From: Allobrachymonas sp.
GTDB lineage: Bacteria; Pseudomonadota; Gammaproteobacteria; Burkholderiales; Burkholderiaceae_C
Direction of reading: 5' to 3'
DNA length: 64,000 bases
NCBI GenBank assembly: GCA_030529505.1
Contig: JAUMWT010000005.1
Location: 1-64,000 of the forward strand
Shown here in pieces: positions 18,074-26,600 of the stretch. The notes below the pieces were generated by a model. That model saw only the letters and a program-made list of their open reading frames with translations. It was not told the DNA's origin and made no database searches. The translations under genes and the position numbers were made by a program. Each line of letters begins with the position of its first letter. Positions within the stretch are counted from its first letter, which is position 1.

Positions 18074-20149
18074 TCAATGCGCCAGCGGCTGGCTGGCGTT
18101 TGCCTGCGCCTGGCGGCGCGCCAGCAATTCCGCATCGCATTTGGGGCAGAACTCGTGCTCGCCGTCCAGATAGCCGTGCTTGGGGCAAATCGAGAAGGTG
18201 GGCGTGATGGTGATGTAGGGCAAGTGAAAGCGCGACAGCGCCGTGCGCACCAGCTGGCGGCAAGCTGCGGGCGAAGAGATGCGTTCGCGCATGTACAGGT
18301 GCAGCACGGTGCCGCCGGTGTAGCGCGTTTGCAGTTCGTCTTGCCGGATCAGGGCCTCGAAAGGGTCGTCGGTGAAGCCCGCTGGCAGCTGCGAGGAGTT
18401 GGTGTAGTAGGGCTTGTCTGGCGTGCCGGCTTGCAGGATGCCGGGCCAGCGCTTCTTGTCTTCTTTGGCGAAGCGGTAGGTGGTGCCTTCGGCCGGGGTG
18501 GCCTCCAGGTTGTAGAGGTTGCCGGTTTCCTGCTGGTAGTCAACCATGCGCTGGCGCAGGCGGTCGAGCAGGCGCAGGGCCAGGGCATGGCCTTCGGGGT
18601 GGGTGATGTCGGCCGCGTCACCCGTGAAGTTGCGCACCATTTCGTTGATGCCGTTGACGCCGATGGTTGAAAAATGGTTGCCCAGCGTGCCCAGATAACG
18701 CTTGGTGTAGGGGTAGAGGCCATCGTCCATCAGCCGCTGCACCACTTTGCGCTTGATTTCCAGGCTGTCGCGCGCCATGTCGGCCAGGCGGTCCAGGCGC
18801 TCCATCAGGGCGGCTTCGTCCCCCGCGTGCAGATGGCCCAGCCGCGCGCAGTTGATGGTGACCACGCCGATGGAGCCGGTTTGCTCGGCCGAGCCGAACA
18901 GGCCGTTGCCGCGCTTGAGCAGCTCGCGCAGGTCGAGCTGCAGGCGGCAGCACATGGAGCGGATCTGGTTGGGCTCCATGTCGGAGTTGAGGAAGTTCTG
19001 GAAATAAGGCAGGCCGTACTTGGCCGTCATGGCGAACAGGCGCTCGGCGTTTTCCGATTCCCAGGGAAAGTCTTCGGTGATGTTGTAGGTCGGAATCGGA
19101 AAGGTGAAGGCGCGCCCGCGCCGGTCGCCCGCGCTCATCACTTCGATGTAGGCGCGATTGATCATGTCCATTTCGGCCTGCAAGTCGCCGTAGGTAAAGG
19201 GCATGGCCGCATCGCCGATCACGGGGACTTGGTCGCGCAGGTCTTGCGGGCAGACCCAGTCGAAGGTCAGGTTGGTGAAGGGCGTTTGCGTGCCCCAGCG
19301 CGAGGGCACGTTGAGGTTGTAGATGAACTCCTGCATGCCCTGGCGCACTTCGTCGTAGCTCAGGCCGTCTTGGCACACGAAGGGGGCCAGATAGGTGTCG
19401 AACGAGCTGAAGGCCTGCGCGCCGGCCCATTCGTTTTGCAGCGTGCCCAGAAAATTCACCATCTGCCCCAGCGCGCTGGAAAAGTGCCTGGGCGGATTGG
19501 CCTCGGGCTTGCCCGGTATGCCATTGAAGCCTTCGAGCAGCAGCTGGCGCAGCGACCAGCCCGCGCAATAGCCGCAGAGCATGTCCAGATCGTGGATGTG
19601 GATGTCCGCCTCGCGGTGAGCCTGGCCGATTTCGGGCGGGTAGATGTGCGAGAGCCAGTAATTGGCCACCACCTTGCCCGCCACGTTGAGGATCAGCCCG
19701 CCCAGCGAATAACCCTGGTTGGCGTTGGCCTGCACGCGCCAGTCGGTGCGGCCCACGTACTCGTCGATGGTGGCGGCCACGTCCACCAGCGTTTTGCGGG
19801 TGTCGCGCAGGCGGTGGTGTTGCTCGCGATAGGCCACGTAGGCGCGAAAGGTGCCCAGGTGGTTGGCGTCGAGCAGGGCTTGCTCCACCACGTCTTGCAC
19901 CTGCTCGACCGTGGGCATTCGGCCCGCGTACCGGTGGCGCAGAACCTTGAGCACGCGCGCGGTGAGCTGCCGGGCCTCGTCGGCATCGAATTCGCCGCTG
20001 GCCGCACCGGCACGCGCCAGGGCAGAAGTGATGCGTGCGGGTTCAAAAGGCGCTTCGCTGCCGTCGCGTTTGCTGATGCGCCGGGGCAGGGCGGGCGGCT
20101 CAGCCAGGGCAGTGGGTGCGGTTGCGGGGGCGCTCAGAACGGGCGTCAT
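18074..20149 (-). CDS. nrdD: Anaerobic ribonucleoside-triphosphate reductase, main subunit
   Basis: Class III reductase for making deoxyribonucleotides without oxygen. The 691-residue product has an N-terminal ATP-cone (ISKRDGSEAPFEPARI to about residue 115) and the ten-stranded barrel with HIHDLDMLCGYCAGW, RSMCCRLQLDLRELLKRGNG, TINCARLG and NHFSTIGVNG. It ends with a zinc-ribbon-like tail CPKHGYLDGEHEFCPKC. It stops there: the glycyl-radical segment that follows in E. coli NrdD is missing and is on the next gene. The ATG at 20149 has AGGAGGT upstream. A cobalamin riboswitch lies about 310 bases upstream on the same strand. Confidence 0.93.
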   Translation of the reverse strand: MTPVLSAPATAPTALAEPPALPRRISKRDGSEAPFEPARITSALARAGAASGEFDADEARQLTARVLKVLRHRYAGRMPTVEQVQDVVEQALLDANHLGTFRAYVAYREQHHRLRDTRKTLVDVAATIDEYVGRTDWRVQANANQGYSLGGLILNVAGKVVANYWLSHIYPPEIGQAHREADIHIHDLDMLCGYCAGWSLRQLLLEGFNGIPGKPEANPPRHFSSALGQMVNFLGTLQNEWAGAQAFSSFDTYLAPFVCQDGLSYDEVRQGMQEFIYNLNVPSRWGTQTPFTNLTFDWVCPQDLRDQVPVIGDAAMPFTYGDLQAEMDMINRAYIEVMSAGDRRGRAFTFPIPTYNITEDFPWESENAERLFAMTAKYGLPYFQNFLNSDMEPNQIRSMCCRLQLDLRELLKRGNGLFGSAEQTGSIGVVTINCARLGHLHAGDEAALMERLDRLADMARDSLEIKRKVVQRLMDDGLYPYTKRYLGTLGNHFSTIGVNGINEMVRNFTGDAADITHPEGHALALRLLDRLRQRMVDYQQETGNLYNLEATPAEGTTYRFAKEDKKRWPGILQAGTPDKPYYTNSSQLPAGFTDDPFEALIRQDELQTRYTGGTVLHLYMRERISSPAACRQLVRTALSRFHLPYITITPTFSICPKHGYLDGEHEFCPKCDAELLARRQAQANASQPLAH

Positions 20150-20301
20150 GGCTGCACCTCCTGGCCTGCGGCGACTGATGGGCCCCAATGCGGCTTCAGC
20201 CCTTCGTTGCTGTGCTGGCGGTGGCAGAGCCGGGTTGGCATCGTGCAGATGCCGGGCGTGGGGAGGGGTGCCTGCTTCAGGCAGGGGGGAGAGCGATGCA
20301 T
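20146..20301 (-). CDS. Possible small ORF coupled to nrdD
   Basis: A 51-codon frame starts at an ATG (20301) with a good ribosome site (GAGGAG, six bases upstream) and ends in TGA overlapping the nrdD ATG as ATGA. The product (MHRSPPCLKQAPLPTPGI and on) has three Cys and four His and no recognisable domain. nrdD also has its own strong ribosome site, so this frame may be a leader ORF, a real small protein or chance. Confidence 0.35.
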   Translation of the reverse strand: MHRSPPCLKQAPLPTPGICTMPTRLCHRQHSNEGLKPHWGPSVAAGQEVQP

Positions 20302-20460
20302 GGTTGGCTCCTCGTAGTGGCCATGTGAGCAATGGGCACACGGGGGTGCCTGCACCGTGCCGGATCGGCACATGCAGGCGCATACGCAATGTCATTGAGG
20401 CAGCACGCTGCCAAAGAGCCACTTCGCATCAGGGACACCCCGCCCAGTTACTCACGAAAC

Positions 20461-20640
20461 GCAGAATGCCGCGGCAGGTCTCCTGGCTCTTGGCTCATCG
20501 TTTTGGCGCCGCCTTCCCGGAGAAGCCTCCAGTGGCATGGTGGGCGCAAAACTTGCCAACTACAGTTGCGGGGGCAGCTGCGGCATTCAGGCGGGGCCTG
20601 TGACCGCATTCCCTTTTCATCCCCTTGCGGGGAACCAACG
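20461..20640 (-). ncRNA. Cobalamin riboswitch upstream of nrdD
   Basis: On the minus strand the conserved boxes of the B12 element occur in order: GGTTCC with GGGGATGAAAAGGGAA, CCCCGCAACTGTAG, and the closing AGCCAGGAGACCTGCC. A strong promoter lies just upstream. The RNA would place the anaerobic reductase operon under repression by adenosylcobalamin. Known examples of B12 elements upstream of B12-independent reductases make sense where a B12-dependent class II enzyme also exists; that gene is not in this window. Confidence 0.9.
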
Positions 20641-20678
20641 GCTTGAATCCGGGCCGGATCTGATCCTGCCCGGGGACG

Positions 20679-20706
20679 ATTATATAAACACTATTAGTAT
20701 TGTCAA
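20679..20706 (-). promoter_or_regulatory. Sigma-70 promoter for the nrdD riboswitch leader
   Basis: On the minus strand a perfect TTGACA (20701-20706) and a perfect TATAAT (20679-20684) are separated by 16 bases, in an AT-rich island about 40 bases before the riboswitch core. Confidence 0.85.
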
Positions 20707-20840
20707 TATCCTGTTTTTGCACTAGATATGGGGTTTGCTGGCGTGGCGGCTGAAGTGGCGTTTTTCCGGCAAAGGGCATCTTGTCGGATGAGCATCGGGG
20801 TTTTTTCTGCCCCTTAAAATCCGCCGGTTGGTGCTCGCAA

Positions 20841-21140
20841 GATGGTTCCTCGTCTTGCAGTTAAACGGGAAGCAGAAGGGCTCTCTGCGCCGTGCCTGAA
20901 GCCGCCAAACGCACAAAAAAACATCAACAAGCGCAAACCGCGCTAGCGCGCCGGGCGTGAATCGCTGCGTGCGTGCTGGCGGTTTGAATCGGTGCCCAGC
21001 CCCCAACCTGCGCTGCCCCCGCAACGGTAAGTGGATGAGGTGCGCGCGCCGCATCTCGGCTTCTGTCGATAGCCACTGGGTGAAACCATCGCCCGGGAAG
21101 GCGGCAGAGGCGGCCTCCACCAGCCCGGATACCGGCCAAC
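20841..21140 (+). ncRNA. Cobalamin riboswitch upstream of the cob genes
   Basis: On the plus strand the B12 element reads GGTTCC ... CGGGAAGC at the start, then GCTGCCCCCGCAACGGTAAG, AGCCACTGGG, and the closing AGCCCGGATACCGGCC. A larger internal arm lies between the first boxes. Its 3' end is about 40 bases before a miniature transposon-like element and about 510 bases before cobO, so the control of the cob genes must act across that insertion. Confidence 0.9.
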
Positions 21141-21182
21141 AAGGGGCACGCCAGCCAGGCGCTGCGTGCCGTGTTTAGCACA

Positions 21183-21357
21183 GAGCCTGTTCACGATCTC
21201 AAAGCGAGGCGATTTGGACAGGGGGCGGGATGGGCTGCAAGGCGCACACCAAGGTACATGAGCGAAGGGCATAGCCCGTGCCATGGACGAGATGTGCAAC
21301 GCAGCAGACCGCCCGCTTCCATCTTCAAGCGCCTGCGGGGAGATCGTGAACAGGCTC
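21183..21357 (-). repeat. Miniature inverted-repeat element (copy A, 175 bp)
   Basis: Bounded by perfect 18-base inverted repeats GAGCCTGTTCACGATCTC (21183-21200) and its complement (21340-21357). The inside, read on the minus strand, contains GCGCTTGAAGATGGAAGCGG and GGCGGTCTGCTGCGTTGCA and matches the copies at 46975 and 55074. It has no coding capacity for a transposase. It lies between the plus-strand riboswitch and cobO. Confidence 0.85.
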
Positions 21358-21654
21358 GCAGAACTGTCGGGGAAGGCAGTAAAGGCTCATCACCATGTAT
21401 ACATCTCTGTTTTCTTTTCTCTCTTTTCATCGGCAGGGCGGGCCTGCCGGGGTCTGCCGTATCGGCGCGGGCCATGCCCTGCGTCTGTTGGCTGGCCGGG
21501 GTTCTTGGGCAGATGCAGGCAGTCGGGCCGTTGCCCGCCTGGGGCTGAAGCGCAATCACCCGTGCGGCCATGCACACGGGGCAGGCGCTGGCCGGGGTGG
21601 CCGAGTTGACCGTTTGCTTGGCAGCGGCTTGCGGCGCATGAGAAAGGGGGCTTG
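21358..21654. other. Leader remnant between miniature element and cobO
   Basis: Nearly 300 bases with no convincing gene. One frame (21395-21655) is open for 86 codons and ends on the cobO start, but its product is Gly/Arg-rich without features and it has no good ribosome site. Confidence 0.4.
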
Positions 21655-22224
21655 ATGGAAATCGTCACCCCTCCCGCCAGCCGCGATACCCCGCGCCCGC
21701 AAGGCAAGCGCCGCGGCCTCATCATGGTGCACACCGGCAAAGGCAAGGGCAAAAGCACGGCCGCTTTCGGCCTGGCGATACGTGCGCACGGCCGGGGCAA
21801 AGCGGTCAAGGTCTATCAGTTCATGAAAGTGCCTTCGGCCCGCTTTGGCGAGCACCGCCTGTTCGAGCAGTTGGGCATCCCGATCGAGGGCCTGGGCGAT
21901 GGCTTCAGCTGGAAGAGCCGCGATCTGGAACACTCGGCCCAGCTCGCGCAAGACGGCTGGGCGCGCGCGGCAGCCACGATTGCCGCGGGCGAGCACTTCA
22001 TGGTCGTCCTCGACGAAATCATGTACCCGCTGCGCTATGGCTGGATTGCCCTGGCCGACGTGCTGGCCTGCCTGCAGGCGCGGCCCGAGCACGTGACCGT
22101 GGTGCTGACCGGCCGCTATGCGCCAGACGAGCTGATCGCCTGCGCCGATACGGTGACGGAAATGACGCTCATCAAGCACCACTTTGCCGCGGGCATACCC
22201 GCCCAGCGCGGCATTGAGGATTAA
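21655..22224 (+). CDS. cobO: Cob(I)yrinic acid a,c-diamide adenosyltransferase
   Basis: Transfers the adenosyl group from ATP to the cobalt of corrinoids, a step of coenzyme B12 synthesis and salvage. The 189-residue CobA/CobO/BtuR-type protein has the P-loop GKGKGKST at 28-35, then KVYQFMKVP, a Walker-B-like FMVVLDEIMYPLRYGW, and ends KHHFAAGIPAQRGIED, as in the family. The ATG at 21655 follows a purine-rich AAAGGGGG; an in-frame TTG one codon earlier is ignored. It is the first gene of the riboswitch-led run cobO, cobW, cobN, chlD. Confidence 0.94.
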   Translation: MEIVTPPASRDTPRPQGKRRGLIMVHTGKGKGKSTAAFGLAIRAHGRGKAVKVYQFMKVPSARFGEHRLFEQLGIPIEGLGDGFSWKSRDLEHSAQLAQDGWARAAATIAAGEHFMVVLDEIMYPLRYGWIALADVLACLQARPEHVTVVLTGRYAPDELIACADTVTEMTLIKHHFAAGIPAQRGIED

Positions 22225-22439
22225 AGGGAGGGCAAGGGCCTTGGCGGCTGACGGGGCGCATGGCCTGGCTGCCGCTTGCGGCGGCACAAGCGGGTCGTCC
22301 CGTCAGGCGGCAGTCAACACAGCACCCGCCCTTGCGCATCCCCATCGAAGCTGGCCAGCTCTTGGCTTCATCCCCTCTTTCTTTGTTTGACGCGGCCTGC
22401 CATCTCAGCTTGGTCAAGGCCGATCCACAGGACATGAAC

Positions 22440-23489
22440 ATGAATCTGCAAAAAATCCCCACCACCATCGTCACCGGCTTTCTGGGCGCGGGCAAAACCA
22501 CGCTGCTGCGCCAAATCCTGAGCCATGCCCAGGGCCGGCGCATCGCCGTGATCGTGAACGAATTTGGCGAACTGGGCATTGACGGCGAATTGCTGCGCGG
22601 CTGCGGCCTGGGCTGTGATGAAAGCGGCGCCGACAACGGCCAGCTGTTCGAGCTGGCCAACGGCTGCCTGTGCTGCACCGTGCAAGAAGAGTTCGCCCCG
22701 GTGATGGAGCAGCTCGCCGCGCGGCGCGAGCAGATCGACCACCTGGTGATTGAAACATCGGGTCTGGCCCTGCCCAAGCCGCTGGTACAGGCTTTCCAGT
22801 GGCCGAGCCTGCGCAACGCCTTCACCGTGGATGCGGTGGTGACCGTGGTGGACGCGCCCGCCGTGGCCGATGGCCGCTTTGCCGACGACCCGCAGGCGGT
22901 GGATGCGCAGCGCCGTGCGGACGACAACCTCGACCACGAATCGCCGCTGGCCGAGTTGTTTGAAGACCAGCTCCTCATGGCCGACCTGGTGCTGCTGAGC
23001 AAGGTCGATGCCCTGGCAGACGCCCAGTTGCGCGAGGTGGAAGCCATCGTCAAGGCCCACACCCAGCCTGGCGTGCAGCTGCTGCGCTTGCAGCCCGATC
23101 AATTGGACGTGAACCTGCTGTTGGGCATGCGCTGCGCGGTCGAAGATGTGGTGGACGCCCGCCGCACCCACCACGACGAGGAAGAAGACCACGATCACGA
23201 TAGCTTCGACTCCGTGCCGCTCACGTTGCAAGTGCACGACCGCCAGCGCCTGCTGGCCGCGCTGGCCGATCTGGTGCAAAAGCACGAAATCTATCGCGTC
23301 AAAGGCTTTGTGGCCCTGCCCGATACGCCCATGCGCCTGGTAGTGCAGGGCGTGGGCCAACGGTTTGACAGCCATTTCGACCGCCCCTGGCGCGCCGATG
23401 AAGAACGCATCAGCCGCCTGGTGCTGATCGGCAAAGACCTGGCGGCCGATCAACTGGTGCGTGAATTGCAGCAAGGCATGTCGCAATAA
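22440..23489 (+). CDS. cobW: Cobalamin biosynthesis GTPase CobW
   Basis: COG0523-family metallochaperone GTPase, thought to deliver cobalt to the cobaltochelatase. The 349-residue protein has Walker A GFLGAGKT at 13-20, the metal motif CLCC at 76-79, the G4-like SKVDAL, and a His/Asp/Glu-rich stretch (HHDEEEDHDHDS) before the C-terminal CobW_C domain. The second of two close ATGs (22440) is preferred because AGGA lies seven bases upstream and the family usually begins at LxKIPxTIVTGF. It lies between cobO and cobN, and the context supports CobW rather than the zinc-related homologues. Confidence 0.92.
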   Translation: MNLQKIPTTIVTGFLGAGKTTLLRQILSHAQGRRIAVIVNEFGELGIDGELLRGCGLGCDESGADNGQLFELANGCLCCTVQEEFAPVMEQLAARREQIDHLVIETSGLALPKPLVQAFQWPSLRNAFTVDAVVTVVDAPAVADGRFADDPQAVDAQRRADDNLDHESPLAELFEDQLLMADLVLLSKVDALADAQLREVEAIVKAHTQPGVQLLRLQPDQLDVNLLLGMRCAVEDVVDARRTHHDEEEDHDHDSFDSVPLTLQVHDRQRLLAALADLVQKHEIYRVKGFVALPDTPMRLVVQGVGQRFDSHFDRPWRADEERISRLVLIGKDLAADQLVRELQQGMSQ

Positions 23490-23614
23490 GGCATGCGCAT
23501 GTGCCGTTAAGCAGGCGTGGCATCCGTTGCATCGTTAGGCACATAGGCACACATAGGTACAGCACGCCGCGCAGCCACTCCATCCGTTTTTTTCTTTCCA
23601 ACAAGGCCCGTCTC

Positions 23615-26600
23615 ATGCACCTGCTTTCAACCCAACCCGGCGGCTATGTGGAGGATGGCGGTCAGGGCCTGGTGCGCATCGAGCAAACGCCGGGCGACAT
23701 CGTCGTGCTCAGCGCGGCCGATACGGTGCTGTCTTTGCTGGCCGAAGCGGCCGCCAGCCTGCCGGATGATTTTCCGTCCGTGCGCCTGGCCAATCTGATG
23801 TGGCTGCGCCAGCCGGCGTCCATGGATTTGTATGTGGACGATGTGCTCAAGCACGCGCGCGTGGTCATCATCGACCACCTGGGCAGCCCGGCCGACTGGG
23901 CCTATGTGGTGGAGCAAGCGACTGGCCTGGCCCAGCAGCGGGGCCAGTGGCTGGCGCTGTTCTCGGGTGACAACACCGAAGACCCCCAGCTGCTGCGGCG
24001 CAGCACCGCGGCCGTGGCCGATTGCCGCTATCTTTGGCACTGCTTGCGTGAGGGTGGGCGCGGCAATGCCCAAGCCTTTTTCGCACTGATCGCGCACCGC
24101 GTGTGGGGCCGCGGCGCACTGCCACCGCCACCGCAGGCCATGCCGCTGGCGGCCCCGCATCAACCCGCGCAGCCGCTGCCCTGGTTGGCCGATGCGCCCG
24201 CTGCCTTGCTGCTGTTTTATCGCGCGCATGCCTTGTCGGGCAACACGGCGGTATTCGATGCCTTGATGGCCGCGCTGCACGCGCGCGGCATCAACCCGCT
24301 GGCGCTGGCGGTGGATTCGCTCAAATCGCCCAGCAGCTTGCAGGCAGTGCAGGCGCTGGCGCAGCAGCATGGGGTGGACGTGGTGCTCAATGCCACGAGC
24401 TTTGCCGTGGGCAGGCTGTGCGCGGATACCGATGAAGAAGGCCAGGCGCCGCAACTGGCGGGCGATGCGCCCGTGCTGCAACTCATCACCGTGGGTTGTA
24501 CGCAAGAACAATGGGCGGCCGACCCGCACGGCCTGGCCCCGCGCGACCTGGCCATGCAAGTGGTGCTGCCCGAGGTGGACGGCCGCCTGTGCACGCGCCC
24601 GATCAGCTTCAAAAGCATGGCCTGGCGTTGCAACAAAACGCAGGTGGACGTGGTGCGCTACCAGCCCGAGCCGGAGCGCATGGCCTTTGTGGCCGAACTG
24701 GCGCGCCGCTGGTGCGTGCTGCGCCACAAGCCGGTCGCGCAGCAGCGCCTGGCGCTGATTCTGGCCAACTACCCCAACGACGATGCGCGCCTGGCCAATG
24801 GCGTGGGGCTGGATACGCCCGCTTCCACCGTGCGCATCTTGCAAGCCTTGCAGGCGCAGGGCTATGCCGTGGGCGATAGCCCGACTGATATGCCTGCCGA
24901 CGGCGATGCGCTGATGGCGCGACTGACCGCAGGCGTGACCAACGACGTGGCCGCCAACGACTGGCGGCCTGCCGGGCAAAGCCTGGCGCTGGCCGACTAT
25001 CTGGCCGACTTTGGCGCGCTGCCCGCCGAATTGCAGGATGCCGTCAATCAACTATGGGGCCCGCCCGCGCAAGACCCCATGCTACGCAGCGGCCGCTTCA
25101 TGGTGCCCGGCCTGCGGCTGGGCCATGTGTTTGTGGGCATACAGCCCGCGCGCGGGCGCGATCTGGACTTGGTGGCCAGCTACCACGATGCCGACTTGGT
25201 GCCCACGCACGCCTACCTGGCGTTTTACTTCTGGCTGCGCCGCGCCTGGGCGCTGGATGCCATCGTGCACGTGGGCAAGCACGGCAACCTTGAATGGCTG
25301 CCGGGCAAAAGCGTGGCGCTGGGCGCGAGCTGCTGGCCCGATGTGATTCTGGGGCCGCTGCCGCATCTGTATCCCTTCATCGTGAACGACCCCGGCGAAG
25401 GCAGCCAGGCCAAGCGGCGCACGCAGGCCGTGATCATCGACCACCTCATGCCGCCGCAGGCCCGTGCCGAAAGCTATGGCCCGCTGCGCCTGCTCGAGCA
25501 GCAGATGGACGAGTATTACGAGGCCATCACCCTCGACCCGCGCCGCGCCCAGCGCCTGCGCCAAAGCCTGCTGGATCACATCTTGCAAAACACCCTGCAT
25601 GCCGACCTGGGCATTGAGGCACCCCAAGACGATGCCGCGCGCCAGCAACTGCTGCAAAGGCTGGATGCTTATCTGTGCGAAATCAAGGAATCGCAAATCC
25701 GCGATGGCTTGCACATCCTGGGCCAATCGCCCCAGGGCCGCCAACGCACCGAAACCTTGGTGGCGCTGGCGCGCTTTCCACGCGGGGCTGGGCCAGAGCA
25801 CGACAGCCTGCTGCGCGCGCTGGCAGGCGATTTGGGGCTGGAGGGCTTTGATCCGCTCGACCCCGATTGGAACCAGTCCTGGCAGGGGCCGCGCCCGCCC
25901 GAGTTGCTGGCTTTGAGCGATGCCCCCTGGCGGCACGCCGGCCACACGCGCGAGCGGCTGGAGCTGCTGGCCGCACACTGGGTGGAGCGGCTGGATGCGG
26001 GCGGCGAGACCGATGAGCACGAAGGCATGGACGAAGGCAAAGACGCCAAGCATTTCAGCCATTGCAGCTGTTTGCCCGATCCCGCCCGCTGGCCGCGCAC
26101 AGCGCAGGTGCTGCGGCAGGTGCAGGGCGTGCTCGCGCCACGGCTGGATGCCTGTGGCGAGCAGGAAATCACCCAATTGCTGCGCGGCCTGCAAGGCCGC
26201 TTTGTGCCGCCGGGCCCCAGCGGTGCGCCATCGCGCGGGCGGCCCGATGTGCTGCCCACCGGGCGCAATTTCTACTCGGTGGATACGCGCGCCGTGCCCA
26301 GCCCCACGGCCTATGTCATGGGCCAGCAGGCGGCCGAGCGTTTGCTGGAGCGCCACCTGCAAGACCACGGCCGCTGGCCGCAGGCGGTGGGCCTGTCGGT
26401 ATGGGGCACCAGCACCATGCGCACCGCGGGCGAAGACCTGGCCCTGGCCCTGGCCCTGCTGGGCGTGCGCCCCAAATGGGAAGCCGCCAGCCACCGCGTG
26501 GTGGATATCGAAGTGCTGCCCATGCGCGTGTTCAAGCGCCCGCGCGTGGACGTGACGCTGCGCATCTCGGGCTTTTTTCGCGATGCCTTTCCCAACCTCA

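Noticed and set aside
21395..21655. 86-codon frame ending on the cobO start, considered as a cobalt-transport (CbtB-like) gene
   Set aside because: The product is Gly/Arg-rich with no membrane segment or His motif of that family.
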